Program-made: the position numbers and the translations under genes | Assembly: GCF_947172395.1 (NCBI RefSeq) | Contig: NC_069105.1 | Location: forward strand, 1,550,001 to 1,614,000 | Source: Bicyclus anynana | Lineage: Eukaryota > Arthropoda > Insecta > Lepidoptera > Nymphalidae | Direction: 5' to 3' | DNA: 64,000 nucleotides | In this document: piece after piece, positions 39,983 to 50,420 of the stretch | Layout of the letters: every line of letters starts with the position of its first letter | Numbering within the stretch: position 1 is the stretch's first letter | The notes under the pieces: model-generated | What the model was told of the DNA's origin: nothing | The model's database searches: none | Seen by the model: only the letters and a program-made list of their open reading frames with translations

Positions 39983-40271
39983 AAATAATAATAATAATAT
40001 AAGTGTTACAAATAAACCAACTCACATTCCCATTTATAATATTAGATAATCTTCCGACATGAAACAAAGCGAATACAGCGCGAATCATGTCGCAAAATGT
40101 CTCTATACTAACGTTACAAAGCGACTCATATTACACGTAATGATATGCAAACTGCCGACTGACTCGCTGCTCACGGCCTTATTCTCGAATACAACTTACT
40201 TATCATAAACGTTCGCTACGAATCAAACTCTTTTTTTATGTGTAATCTCTATATAAGTGAACCATGTTGTG
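39983..40271. other. Repeat-like segment, unclassified
   Basis: 40100-40205 (CTCTATACTAACGTTACAAA, GTAATGATATGCAAACTGCC, CTTATTCTCGAATAC) resembles 42985-43062. No terminal structure identified. Confidence 0.45.
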
Positions 40272-40279
40272 AACGTAGC

Positions 40280-40589
40280 CATCGATCTTAGATCGTTAGA
40301 TGGGCCTCAAAGCGTCGCGGAATTGTCATTCGTTTCGCACATTGAGTACGTCATCTCTCGTAACACATTTCTCTTTATTCATATTGTGGCTTGTGTTTTT
40401 ACATTTCCAAAAATGAACACGAAGGCATTAAAATAAAAAAAAAACATTGAATATTTTTTTAAGTCCACGTCCTCTCACAGCATACGCTTGTTACGTACTA
40501 AGATAAGAAGTGCGTGCACGTCTTTGGGTAATAACATAAAATTGTGCGTTCTTTAGTACGGAGGGCCCATCTAACGATTTATATCGATG
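40280..40589. mobile_element. TIR element with 8-bp duplications, 310 bp
   Basis: Left end CATCGATCTTAGATCGTTAG continuing ATGGGCC, right end complement CATCGATATAAATCGTTAG continuing ATGGGCC: 27-bp inverted repeats with 3 mismatches. Flanks AACGTAGC (40272-40279) and AACGTAGT (40590-40597) are a one-mismatch 8-bp duplication, as expected for hAT-type transposition. No ORF, so non-autonomous. Confidence 0.85.
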
Positions 40590-40597
40590 AACGTAGT

Positions 40598-41899
40598 CGC
40601 AATTTGTAGCATTCATTATTACAAATAGCGGTTACGTTTGGAAATCATACAATATTTGTGGTCAAAGAATCTTTATTTCTCTTCAAGAATTATTATTTAT
40701 AACATTAACTTACAGAGAAACAATTATAAGTAAATCTTATTACATATTTTAACAATCAGGTCGAAACAAATATTTGTTTTCGTTCTATCTACAGAAATGT
40801 ACGATGTTCGGTGCGAAATCGTTACCACAGTGTAAGTGTTAGTGGTAACACCACTAAATATTTTCTTAGTATATATTTGCACGGCTTCAAATTTTATATT
40901 GTCTCATACCGAGACGAGACCTTTGATGCGGTAATAAAATGTGGCCTATTTCAATACTAATTAAGGATAAGTTCGGAGAGCATACAAATATTTTTCTTTT
41001 CTTTCTCATGCGGTTTTTTTCTATTACAAAATGCGTTAAAAGGAGCATACTTTTATTTTGTCCTAAAGAAAAAACCCAGTCTCCATACTGGGCCTAAATT
41101 ATACGAATAGTACAGCGCTGGAAATTGGCCATAAATTAGGACAATTAAGAAGAACTCATGAATCCAATATTGAAAAAAATCTATATTTGCCTAATCAGTT
41201 ATATTACTTATTACATGGGTAATGATTCGAATCCCTGTGACATAAAATTAATTGCATTATCTGTGTCAAACTGACAGGCGACAGTTTTAATAACGATTTT
41301 ACACTAATTTGACACATTTAATCAAAATACAACAATAAATAATGTCAAATCCTTAGGAAAACTGTCAGATCGATTAACAGAACACTTGACAATGCAATTC
41401 ATTGATTGATTGACTTTGACATTGACAGCCCGCGTTGGCAAAGACTGATAATCTGAATCTGAAAAACTGATAATCAGTAAATCCAAACCAAAGAGGACAC
41501 ATACTCGTAAAACACTTCGATCGGTGTAAAAATGATGAAATCAGCTTATTTTCGCTGTCAGTGAATATTAAGTATTTGGGCTAAGATTGTTATGGAGAAA
41601 TGTAGTAAAATATACAAGATTTTTAGTACATCTTTCATTTCTGTATCATTCTGAAAAGTGGGCCTGTAATGTTTGTGCACACTCTAGTGATCAGTTGATC
41701 ACTCGGTTAATCACTTCCACTTGGTTGAACACTGAATCTACTTAGTAGCATCGTGGTACGTACCACTGTAGCTACCAAGTGCAACTGCCCCCTCTTAACT
41801 GAGGCGTGTATTTATAGGCTAGGCTGTTGATTTATACCTGCTACAGGGCCCAATTTTGGACATCTACTTTATGAGGTTGTGTCTGAACATGTAACATAA
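40598..41899. other. No gene; palindrome cluster near 41690
   Basis: Long AT-rich stretch without a frame over 60 codons. Includes AGTGATC/GATCACT (41688-41705), a 14-bp palindrome GTGGTACGTACCAC (41753-41766) and CACTTGGT (41718) / ACCAAGTG (41774). Several TGACA/TGTCA motifs at 41270-41440. Confidence 0.4.
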
Positions 41900-42131
41900 T
41901 CCTACTAATATTATAAAGGTGAAAGTTTGTGTGTAAGTGTGTAAGAGTGTAAGTATGTTTATTCCTCTTTTACGCTGCGGCTACTGAAGCGGTTTGACTG
42001 AAATTTGGAATGGAAATTTATTTTACTCTGGATTAACACATAGGCTACTTTTCATCTCGGAAAAATCCACGGTTCCCGCGGGATTTGTAGAAACTAAATT
42101 CCACGCGGACGAAGTCGCGGGCGTTCGCTAG
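41900..42131 (+). mobile_element. HelB element, complete (232 bp)
   Basis: A then TCCTACTAATATTATAAAGG, through CTGCGGCTACTGAAGCGG and CGGAAAAATCCACGGTTCCC, to ACGCGGACGAAGTCGCGG, CGTTCGCTAG then T. Best-preserved HelB copy here and a good family reference. Confidence 0.9.
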
Positions 42132-42342
42132 TTAGTTAATAAAAATGTAACAAATGACGTCTATGTTCGGGGAGCATAGATAAGTATCAGTGGCGAAGAG
42201 TCCATACTATATAGGCCGATTCCCGCTGGGTTACCTTTTAAAAATCCATTCATACATATTCAATAGTGTAATGAATATTTAGGTATGGATGTACGTGAAA
42301 CCGGAGTACAACCGGTATGAATTTCCTTTTCTTTCGTCGTTT

Positions 42343-42648
42343 TCAACCCATATACGGCTCACTGCTGAGCTTGAGTCTCCTCTCTGAATGCGAGAGGTTA
42401 GGCCAATAGTCCACCACGCTGGCCCAATGCGGATTGGCAGACCTCACGCAGAGAACTAAGAAATTCTCTGGCGTGCAAGTTTCCTCACGATGTTTTTCCT
42501 TCACCGTTTGAGACACGTGATATTTAATTTCTTAAAATGCACACAACTGAAAAGTTGGAGGTGCATGCTTCGGGCCAGATTCGAACCCACACACAAACTT
42601 TCACCCTCCGGAATTGGAGGCAGAGGTCATATCCACTGGGCTATCCTT
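42343..42648 (-). mobile_element. SINE-B, full length
   Basis: Plus view TCAACCCATATACGGCTCAC to GTCATATCCACTGGGCTATC. A 12-bp insertion (ACAAACTTTCAC) splits the CCCACACCCTCCGG region at 42590. Confidence 0.88.
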
Positions 42649-42732
42649 TTCTTTAGGACGGCTTAACTTCGTCAAAATTCCATGCTTCGCCACTGATAGG
42701 CATCCTATATTTTTTTTGTGGCAAATTGCGGA

Positions 42733-42791
42733 AACGAGACTAAAATGTGCTCCCCGTACCCGTAGTAAGGGGAGCACATTTTTGTCTCATT
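42733..42791. other. Long hairpin, about 23-bp stem
   Basis: AAAATGTGCTCCCC (42742-42755) pairs perfectly with GGGGAGCACATTTT (42769-42782). Outward, GAGAC pairs with GTCTC, with one mismatch between. Loop 13 nt. Confidence 0.85.
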
Positions 42792-43090
42792 CTAAATTGG
42801 GAAAAGCTTAAACCGCAAGAGCTGTATATCAAAAATAAGAATATTACAAATTGCAGTTTCGTTTGCATTCTATACATTTAGTTACAAAATTGCGGTTAAG
42901 GTTACGAGAACTTTTGTCTCGTTCCAAATATTAATCCAGTGAGAAAAGCATAAACATAGAGCGGTATAGCAATAATAAGAATGTTACAAAGCGCCCCGTA
43001 TCGCGATGTAATGATATGCAAACTGTCGAGTGACTCTTACCGGCGGGCTTATTCTGGAATGCGGCGGATCGCTTTTTTTTCTCCCCGCCA
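42783..43090 (+). repeat. Imperfect tandem repeat, about 135-bp unit
   Basis: TGTCTCATTCTAAATTGGGA...AAGAATATTACAAATTGC (42783-42855) is followed by TTGTCTCGTTCCAAATATTA...AAGAATGTTACAAAGCGC (42914-42994). The second runs into GTAATGATATGCAAACTGTC, shared with 40140. Confidence 0.6.
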
Positions 43091-44094
43091 CATAATCTCG
43101 CATCTAAAATGTTATGCGCAGATAAAGTTAAACCGTAGGGAAATAAGGATGGAAATGGGAAATGGGTAAGAATAGTGTGGTAAAAAGATTTTGTTAAGCT
43201 CAAAGAAAATATGACGAGGAATTCTCAGCTGGTGCTGTGAGTAAGACATTCTGTATTTAGCATGAAAATGGCCTATTCTGATAACCGCAAAGTGTTTCAA
43301 AGTTGATTTATGTCAAGGCTTTTCATACATAAGAAGTCGCGGGAATTCGCTAGTAAGTAAGCTCGTAAGTATACTATTATGGATTTCCAATTCTACATAA
43401 TGACATCAGATTATCAATCTATTAAGAAATATCAATAATATCCGACAAATAAATCGTTAGATCTATTATTAGGTTTATTATATATATACTACATTATAGG
43501 TGAGTCTCAATACCTACGCCTCAGGATGTCGCTCAACGAGTCGTACATTGTAGGATTTGTTACTTGGTTTCTTGGAAATTATTTGTCCTGTTATAAGCGA
43601 TGGTTTTCCAGCTAATAGGCTAGTTGACATTTTTTTTAAATGTTCTTAAACAGTTTCAAAATGTTTCATATTTTTTTGAGACGTAATTTTTTGATTACAT
43701 TACAAAATTTTAGTTTTTATATTATGTTTTTGACAATATGTGCCATGACGGTCTTTCTATATTTCAACTGTTTCATAACGTCACAAAATGGACGACAGCG
43801 TTTTTGATGTTTGGAAAAAGTTAAAAAAATATGTGATATTTAAACTAAGTTTTACGAGAAAACCTTAACTTTTATTGATTGATATCGATGAATTTCGGAC
43901 CCTTATTCCATGTAGGTACTACACGAAAATAATATTGTTTAAATTAAATTTGATATGAGTCAACTACTCTATTGCAAACAGCTGCTTGTCCCGTTCACTA
44001 TTATAAAAAAATATATAATTATAAGAAGGACATAGTATTGTGCCATTTTGAGCAATACTCAAGCAATCAAAGTCGTCGTCCCTAGCGACGCTGT
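43091..44094. other. No gene seen
   Basis: AT-rich. Frames on both strands at 42931-43300 are short and domain-free. A fragment AAGAAGTCGCGGGAATTCGC (43330) looks like a Helitron 3' end relic. Confidence 0.35.
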
Positions 44095-44322
44095 TACGTG
44101 AGTGTTCCAGAATTAGCCCGTTTATTAGCAGTGCGGCGGAGAGTGCTCGTGTTGCTACGTAATGAGCGCTGTACACTGTGCCGGATATACACAACTGACC
44201 TGCATTTTTGACACTTTAATCTTTTATACACGTGTCAAAAAGTGGCACTTTCCTCCCAAGGGCTTTTTTGTTTAAGTGGCCTCGTGATGAGTGGACGTAA
44301 ATGCGTGGTAGGCTTTTAATTT
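44095..44322 (+). repeat. Direct repeat, copy 1
   Basis: GTGAGTGTTCCAGAATTAGC to GTGGACGTAAATGCGTGG. About 90 percent similar by eye to 44512-44738. Contains ACACTTTAATCTTTTATACA and CGTGTCAAAAAGTGGCAC. Confidence 0.85.
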
Positions 44323-44325
44323 TTT

Positions 44326-44430
44326 ATCTTTACATACTAATATTATAGAAGCGAAAGTTTGCGTGTAAGTGTGTTACGCTGGAACTTCCAAACCGATTTC
44401 CCTGAAATTTAGAATTAAGATGGAATGTAT
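44326..44430 (+). mobile_element. HelB 5' fragment between the direct repeats
   Basis: ACATACTAATATTATAGAAG, GTTTGCGTGTAAGTGTG, CCGATTTCCCTGAAATTTAG. The 3' end is absent. Confidence 0.6.
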
Positions 44431-44511
44431 AAAAGGTACTTACCTACAAAGTTTTGAACCATTTTGTTATATATTTAATAAGAAATCAAAGTCAAATCCC
44501 AAACGAAATTT

Positions 44512-44738
44512 CATATGAGTGTTCCAGAATTAGTCTGTTTATTAGTAATGTGGCGGAGAGTGCTTGTGTTGCTACATAATGAGAGCTGTACACTGCGCCA
44601 GATATATATAACTGACCTGCATTTTTGACACTTTAATCTTTTATAGACGTGTCAAAAAGTGGCACTTTCCTCCCAAGGGCTTTTTTTTTAAGTGACATCA
44701 TGACGAGTGGACGTAAATGCGTTGTGGGCATTTAATTT
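44512..44738 (+). repeat. Direct repeat, copy 2
   Basis: TATGAGTGTTCCAGAATTAG to GTGGACGTAAATGCGTTG. Offset from copy 1 is 417 bp. Confidence 0.85.
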
Positions 44739-44809
44739 TTTAATTTTATTAGATGATATTTTTACTGAAAATAGAGTGTAAGTACTAATTTTAGTGTTAG
44801 AACCGTATT

Positions 44810-44992
44810 TTTTTTTCTAAAAGAATATTTGACATATATTTTTTAATATGTCAAATATTCCTATTCCCCTATAACTAGTCGGGAAAGACTTTATTAGGAG
44901 TGGGTACGATAATAGACCAACGGGGCGGGGATCGAACAACCACCCGTCGGTGATGAGTCCGACCGCTCTTACCGTTGAGCTATTGACGCTTT
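44810..44992 (-). mobile_element. SINE-C, full length
   Basis: Plus view TTTTTTTTCTAAAAGAATAT, CATATTTTTTAATATGTC, CCCCTATAACTAGTCGGGAA, GGGGATCGAACAACCACC, CCGCTCTTACCGTTGAGCTA. Carries the segment deleted in shorter copies. Confidence 0.88.
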
Positions 44993-45036
44993 TTCGCACT
45001 TTTTTGATTTTTTGCGTTTTTATGTTTATTACGGGA

Positions 45037-45165
45037 ACCCGTGATAGCCCAGTAGATATGACCTCTGCCTCCGATTCCGGAGGGTGTGGGTTCGGGCATC
45101 TTCACTTACCATCAGGAGAGATTGTAGTCAAGGGCTAACTTGTAAAGAATAAAATAAAATTTAAA
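45037..45165 (+). mobile_element. Chimeric SINE: SINE-B head, SINE-A tail
   Basis: CCGTGATAGCCCAGTAGATA and GGAGGGTGTGGGTTCG are SINE-B. From GGGCATCTTCACTTACCATC onward it is SINE-A, through GATTGTAGTCAAGGGCTAAC to AAAGAATAAAATAAAA. The switch point falls at GCAT, present in both families. Confidence 0.88.
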
Positions 45166-45875
45166 AAAAAACATTTTTTAAAAGCGCTTTTCTACATTTC
45201 ATGATAATCTGTTAAATAAATTAGGCTTGAAAGTGTAACAAAATATCTAGAGCGGCTATTCCCAAGCGATAGATAAAAGAATCTACACTTCAGAGGAGCC
45301 TGTAGCAATAGCTATAACTGATAAAAGCAGAGATCAAGTTGGAAAGGTTCTATATTGTGGCCATAAAACACTTCTATTCTTCTACTTTCTAGAGAATAAA
45401 TTATTGTAAGAGCACTATAGTGTCTATCGAGGCATATAAATCAGGAGCCGAGAGAGATATTAGATTTAGGTGAGACTAGACGAACGAGAGTGCAAAGCCT
45501 TTATACAATACCACTATTCGATATTGCGAGTACTTTTCCAATATATACGACCACTGGGTCGTAAAAATATTAAAATTAAGCCCGGTATCACTACTTTCTG
45601 ATAAGTGCCAGATAGATTTGTCTTTAGACGAAAAATAAGAAACAAACCTTCCGTTTAGACTATCCGCCACTAACCAATGGTTGATGAAACTGGTCTTTTT
45701 TCTCTTTGTCTTTGAAATCCTAGTTCACGTAGTGGTCGAGTGTCAGTACGTTACCAAGCGTCGCATCAGTAATTTTCAATATTATTCAAGAAAAATGACG
45801 TATCATGTTTTTAAATATTTAAAAAAACTGTTTACAAAAACCAAAGAAATAAGATGGAGTATTTTTGTATTGGTC
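45166..45875. other. No gene seen
   Basis: AT-rich. Short frames at 45476-45670 (minus) and 45681-45908 (plus) carry no domain. The second runs into a SINE-B. Confidence 0.35.
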
Positions 45876-46105
45876 GTCGTCATCAATCCATATTCGGCTC
45901 ACTGCTAAGCTCGAGTCTCCTCTCAGAATGAGAGGGGTAAGGCCAATAGTCCACCACGCTGGCCCGATGCGGATTGGTAGACTTCACACACGCAGAGAAT
46001 TAAGATAATTCTCTGGTATGCAGGTTTCCTCACGATGTTTTCTTTCAACGATTAAAACACGTGATATTTAATTCCTTAAAATGCACACAACTGAAAAGTT
46101 GGAGA
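45876..46105 (-). mobile_element. SINE-B, head missing
   Basis: GTCGTCGTCATCAATCCATA (tail complement) to CACACAACTGAAAAGTTGGA. 5' truncated before the B box. Confidence 0.86.
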
Positions 46106-46621
46106 AAAGTAATTATTGATTATTATATTAATTTGCATAATTGTTGTTAGCGTTAAATTTTCAAATACAAATTATGAAGAACGTTTGTATAAGCGGATGT
46201 CAAGGAGACGCGTGACTTTTTTTTATGGGTTTCACCGGCTTCACCACGCTGCTTGTAAAGACTCATTCTGTATGATCTTTAATCTGTGAATTAAGTAAAC
46301 TATGCCTTCTCATTATCTCCATCTTGTTTGCTTTCCTTACCTTAGAGAGCTTCGGGGTATTATAAAGATGACAATTTAGATATTTCATTCCAAAAGCTGA
46401 GCTAACAAAAGTGTTCGAGTTTAATATCTAAATTCTTGGTAAAATTTGAAGTAAAATACTAACAAACTAAAATGTGCCAAATTCATGATTATAGGCAAGA
46501 ATTTTGCTTCGGGACTAAAAGTTAAGAATTTAATTTAAATCTCATTGATAGATAGCTATTTACTTCATATAAATATACTTGGTCTTCTAACACAAAATTA
46601 TAGAATATTAATTATTATTAT
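46106..46621. other. No gene seen
   Basis: AT-rich. GGTTTCACCGGCTTCACCAC (46229) is the only GC-richer spot. Confidence 0.3.
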
Positions 46622-46834
46622 TTCATCATTATCAACCCATATTCGGCTCACTACTGAGCTCGAGTGTGCAGGTTTCCTCACGATGTTTTCCATCACAGTT
46701 TAAGACACGTGATATTTAATTTCTCAAAATGCATACAACTGAAAAGTTAGAGGTGCATGCCCCGGACCGGATTCGAACCTACGCCCTCCAGAATCGGAGG
46801 CAGAGGTCACATCCACTGGGCTATCACGCCTCAC
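46622..46834 (-). mobile_element. SINE-B with internal deletion
   Basis: CATCATTATCAACCCATATT, then GAGCTCGAGT joins directly to GTGCAGGTTTCCTC (the middle 100 bp are lost). It ends with head complement CCACTGGGCTATCACG. Confidence 0.86.
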
Positions 46835-46973
46835 ACGGTTCTATAATATTAGTAAAGATGAATAAATTAAAAGTGACAAATGCAAATCGGACTCGTGCAC
46901 CAGGAACTGGGACTAAACCGAAAAAAAAGCCGCTTTCAGTCGAAATTCGCCCTTTCTAGTCTAGTAAACGTCG

Positions 46974-47042
46974 CAAGTTTTCATCCTACCAACAAAGATG
47001 TATCCCCCGGCGATTTAACGTTCCGGTACGATGCTGAGTGTC
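46974..47042 (+). mobile_element. SINE-A middle fragment
   Basis: CCTACCAACAAAGATGTATC, then GCGATTTAACGTTCCGGTAC and GATGC. Confidence 0.6.
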
Positions 47043-47240
47043 TATCAGAAAGAAAGAAAGAAAATAAGTTTATTCACTTTTTAGTGTCACAAACAGTACA
47101 TCCTATCTTAGATATTATATGACTGTCTGTGACACCAAACAGAAAGGGTTTACAGCTCAGCATGAGCCGTTTATCGCAGGAAAGCAATGCCCAGCGCTGA
47201 TTTTCAGCTGAGACCCGGGTGACGTCACAGTCATTTATAA
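47043..47240 (-). repeat. Rep-E, copy 2
   Basis: (GAAA)n at 47046-47065 is its tail complement. Then ACAAACAGTACATCCTATCT, GGTTTACAGCTCAGCAT, GCGCTGATTTTCAGCTGAG and CCCGGGTGACGTCACAGTC. Confidence 0.75.
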
Positions 47241-47584
47241 TTACAAACTAAACAACTAATCAAAATACTTTTAATAATAAAAAACCAAAACCAAAAACCT
47301 TGATAAGAGCGTATAAGTAAAACGATAATAACATAAAGATAAAGATAAATGCCAACATATAATAAATAAATATGACATATCTATACATACATAATATATA
47401 TATATCAGTGGTTTGAGTAGAATAAACTTGCACCTAGTCGTAGTCCCACTACCATCTTAATCTCTGCGGCGCGCCGCACACCGCAGCGGCGTGCGGCGCG
47501 ATCAAGAGACCAAAGCTTGACTGCATCGTTACGTAGTTACTTATCATTCAATAAAAAAAACTGTTAGAATTATTTGTTTTATTA
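47241..47584. other. No gene; GC palindrome at 47466-47500
   Basis: Within AT-rich DNA sits GCGGCGCGCCGC (12-bp palindrome, 47466-47477), and CGCGCCGCAC (47470-47479) is mirrored by GTGCGGCGCG (47491-47500). TATATATA and (A/T)-rich runs before it. Confidence 0.5.
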
Positions 47585-47710
47585 TATAGGCAAGCGGTTA
47601 GCTGCAACACGCCTGATGGACGATGCAGCCTATGGTGGAACGCGCTTGCCTATTCACTCTTGATACCCATATTGAAGGTTGTGGGGAAAACGTACAATTT
47701 TGACAAGCCT
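47585..47710 (+). repeat. Dispersed repeat fragment
   Basis: CAACACGCCTGATGGACGAT, GCCTATGGTGGAACGCGCTT, GCCTATTCACTCTTGATACC resembles, from memory, a common lepidopteran repeat. Only one copy in this window. Confidence 0.35.
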
Positions 47711-48114
47711 TGATGCTATCTTCCCGACTCGTTTGTCAACTGTGGCACTCCTCCTTCTATTGTTTTATAGCCTCTTTACTCTGGCTTAAACTGTACTTAT
47801 GGTCTGTAAATTCTATGTACGAAAAGTAAAGTGACAAAAATGAAAATAGATTAAAAAAATAATTACGAAAGCGAAGCGGTTATATGAAATTTTTATTACC
47901 TCATAAATACAGTATCAGCACTAAAATATAGCTTCAGCCATTTCATATCTAGGTTAAGTAAACACACAAAAAATCAATACCAAGATCGTAAACATAGAAG
48001 TCATACTGTCTGTTTGTTATCAATATTTACATGTAGGTGATACAGTGTCATTCATAGGGCTTTTGAGGTCAAGACTCATGACGAATATTAACGTTTCAGT
48101 TATATGTATATCTA

Positions 48115-48270
48115 TACTAGACGACGCCTTGCAATTTTACCCATGTAGTTCCTGTTCTCGAGAGAATACAGAGATATAATATACCCTATGATAATGAGAA
48201 TATAGTGGTAAGAACTATGAAAGTTCTTTCACGAACGATCGGCTCAGTGGATCTAAAGATTACCCCCTAA
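48115..48270 (-). mobile_element. HelA, diverged
   Basis: CTAGACGACGCCTTGCAATT, ATGTAGTTCCTGTTCTCGAG, AATATACCCTATGATAATGA. 5' end lost. Confidence 0.65.
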
Positions 48271-48297
48271 AACACCACAAATTTTACTTCTTTTTAA

Positions 48298-48687
48298 TCC
48301 TACTAATATTATAAACGCGAAATTTTGTATGGATGTTTGGATGTATGTTTGTTTCGATGTTTGTTACTCTTTAACGCCGCTACTACTGAAGTGATTTGGC
48401 TGAAATTAGGAATGGAAATAGATTTTACTTTGGATTAACACAGAGGATACTGTTTATCCCGAAAAAATCCATGGTTTCCCGAGATTTGCGAAAACTGATG
48501 ATTTTGATGATATGAATGTTAGTTAAATACTCTTTCACGCCTCGACTACTGAACCGATTTAGCTGAAATTTGGCATTAAGACACGTTATAGCCTGGATTA
48601 ACACATAGACTACTTTTTATCTCGTAAAAATCATTGGTTCCCGAGGGATTTGTGAAAAACTAAATTCCACGCGGACGAAGTCGCTTC
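48298..48687 (+). mobile_element. HelB variant with internal duplication
   Basis: A then TCCTACTAATATTATAAACG. The body segment (CTGAA..GATTAACACAGAGGATAC..AAATCCATGGTTTCCC) occurs twice, separated by GATGATATGAATGTTAG. It ends ACGCGGACGAAGTCGC without the final CTAG. The same duplication occurs at 52047-52409. Confidence 0.82.
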
Positions 48688-48689
48688 TT

Positions 48690-49018
48690 TAATCTGTGCC
48701 TGATACTAAAAATATTAATGGGATTTTTTATATTATAATTAAAAAACAGTTACAAAAGGTAGCTCCGAACAAAGGCCCAGTAAAACTATTCACAGAGTTC
48801 ATTGACATATCGTGACATGTTCATTACCTAGTGTAATTATATGCCATAATGGCGTATCAGCTCGTTGCCTTCGTCGTCTTTCACCTTTTATTATCCTTCA
48901 CCAATTGTTTCTCGTTCCACCTTGGGCTATACTGGCGGTAATATAGGATTAGGTACATTAGTATTCCACTCCACACACACACGTGCGCGTACATACACAA
49001 TAAACTAAAATTATATAG
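48690..49018. other. No gene seen
   Basis: AT-rich. A short (CA)n at 48977-48991. Confidence 0.3.
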
Positions 49019-49026
49019 GTATTTAT

Positions 49027-49507
49027 CATAGCTGGGCATTAACTCCTTAATCCGTTAATCGTTAATTAACGAAGTTAATATTTGGATTAACGGATTAACT
49101 TTTAAGTTAACTTTTGAAAATGTTAACGGGCATGTTAACGTTAATCGTTAATCTAACGCCTACTATTTACCGCGCGACGCGAAAACCAGGTTCAGACAAG
49201 TAAGAAATTATAAAAGATTTTTTTTTCAAAGAAATCAACAAATTACTATATTTATATTAAAATTATAGATAAAATCAACTAAAAATAAATTATGGCACTT
49301 TTCCCCAGTGCTAACCCTTATTTTTCTAATGGTGATCAATGATATAAAAATGCAATATTACACAGTCATATTAACGGATTAACGATTAACGTTAACTTGC
49401 GTTAATTCTTTCGAAATGTAACGCTTCGACGTTTAACGAAGCTAACTTTTTTGTAGCGGATTAACGATTAACGAAGTTAACTATTTAATTAACGGTGCCC
49501 AGCTATG
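49027..49507. mobile_element. hAT-type MITE, 481 bp
   Basis: Ends CATAGCTGGGCA (left) and its exact complement TGCCCAGCTATG (right). The 8-bp target duplication GTATTTAT is perfect on both sides (49019-49026, 49508-49515). Subterminal regions are packed with GTTAATCGTTAA/GTTAAC motifs in both orientations, a likely array of transposase-binding repeats. The interior 49185-49350 is AT-rich with no ORF. Confidence 0.93.
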
Positions 49508-49639
49508 GTATTTATGTATAAATAGTTTTTGCACTTCCTGAAACAATTCGACAATATTTAAGTAATAAGTGTTTAGATAACTTTCGTTATTTAATAATCG
49601 GCTAAATTAAATTAAGACAATTTATGCACATTTATCCGA

Positions 49640-49990
49640 GACTTGGTTGCTAACTATGGGCCTTATTAGAAGACTCAAAGAGCTATGTATGCTTGGAGTT
49701 TCTCTGCGTGATCGAATCAGGAAAGAGGAGATCCGCAGACGAACCAAGTCACTGACATAGCTCAGCGAGTCGCGAAGCTGAAGTGGCAGGTCACATAGTT
49801 CGAAGAGCCGATGGACGTTAGAGTCCCAAGGGGCTGGAATGGCGACCCCCCACTAGGTGGACCGAAGACATCAAGCGGGTTGGACGGAGCCGCTGGATGC
49901 TGGCGACTCGAGACCATTTTGTTTGGAAGTCCATGCAAGAGGCCTATGTCCAGCAGTGGACGTCCATCGCCTGATGATGATGATGATGCA
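49640..49990 (+). pseudogene. RTE LINE 3' end
   Basis: GGTTGCTAACTATGGGCCTT, CGTGATCGAATCAGGAAAGA, GAGTCGCGAAGCTGAAGTGG, then GTGGACGTCCATCGCCTGAT and (GAT)n. A deletion removes CCGCACCGGAAAGCGCAG. Confidence 0.86.
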
Positions 49991-50158
49991 CATTTGTGCG
50001 CCTCAGTTTTGATGCTAGTGCCCTATCTTTAGTACAAAATATCATTGCCATTAGACGATAGTTATGTAGTACCAAAATGCACTATTCTGTGTTCCGATTC
50101 GAAGAAAATCCAGTTGCCTTGATAATAAATAAATCTAATAACAGAGCAGAGAGCTATA

Positions 50159-50420
50159 GCCGTGATAGCCCAGTGGATATGACCTCTGCCTCCGATTCCG
50201 GAGGGTGTGGGTTCGAATCAGGTCCGGAGCATGCACCAACAACATTTCAACTGTGTGCATTTTAAGAAATTAAATTTGTCTCAAACGGTGAAGGAAAAAC
50301 ATCGTAAGGAAACCTGCATACCAGAGACTTTTCTTAATTATCTGCGTTGAAGTCTGCCAATCCGTGGTGGACTATTGGCCTAACCCCTCTCATTCTGAAA
50401 TATGGTTTGATAATGATGAA
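50159..50420 (+). mobile_element. SINE-B
   Basis: AGCCGTGATAGCCCAGTGGA to AATATGGTTTGATAATGATG. Small deletions (CACG of ATATCACGTGTC, GCATTGGGCCAGC). Confidence 0.86.

Noticed and set aside
47219..47226. TGACGTCA as evidence of a promoter
   Set aside because: It is part of Rep-E and recurs at 51247, so it reflects the repeat.
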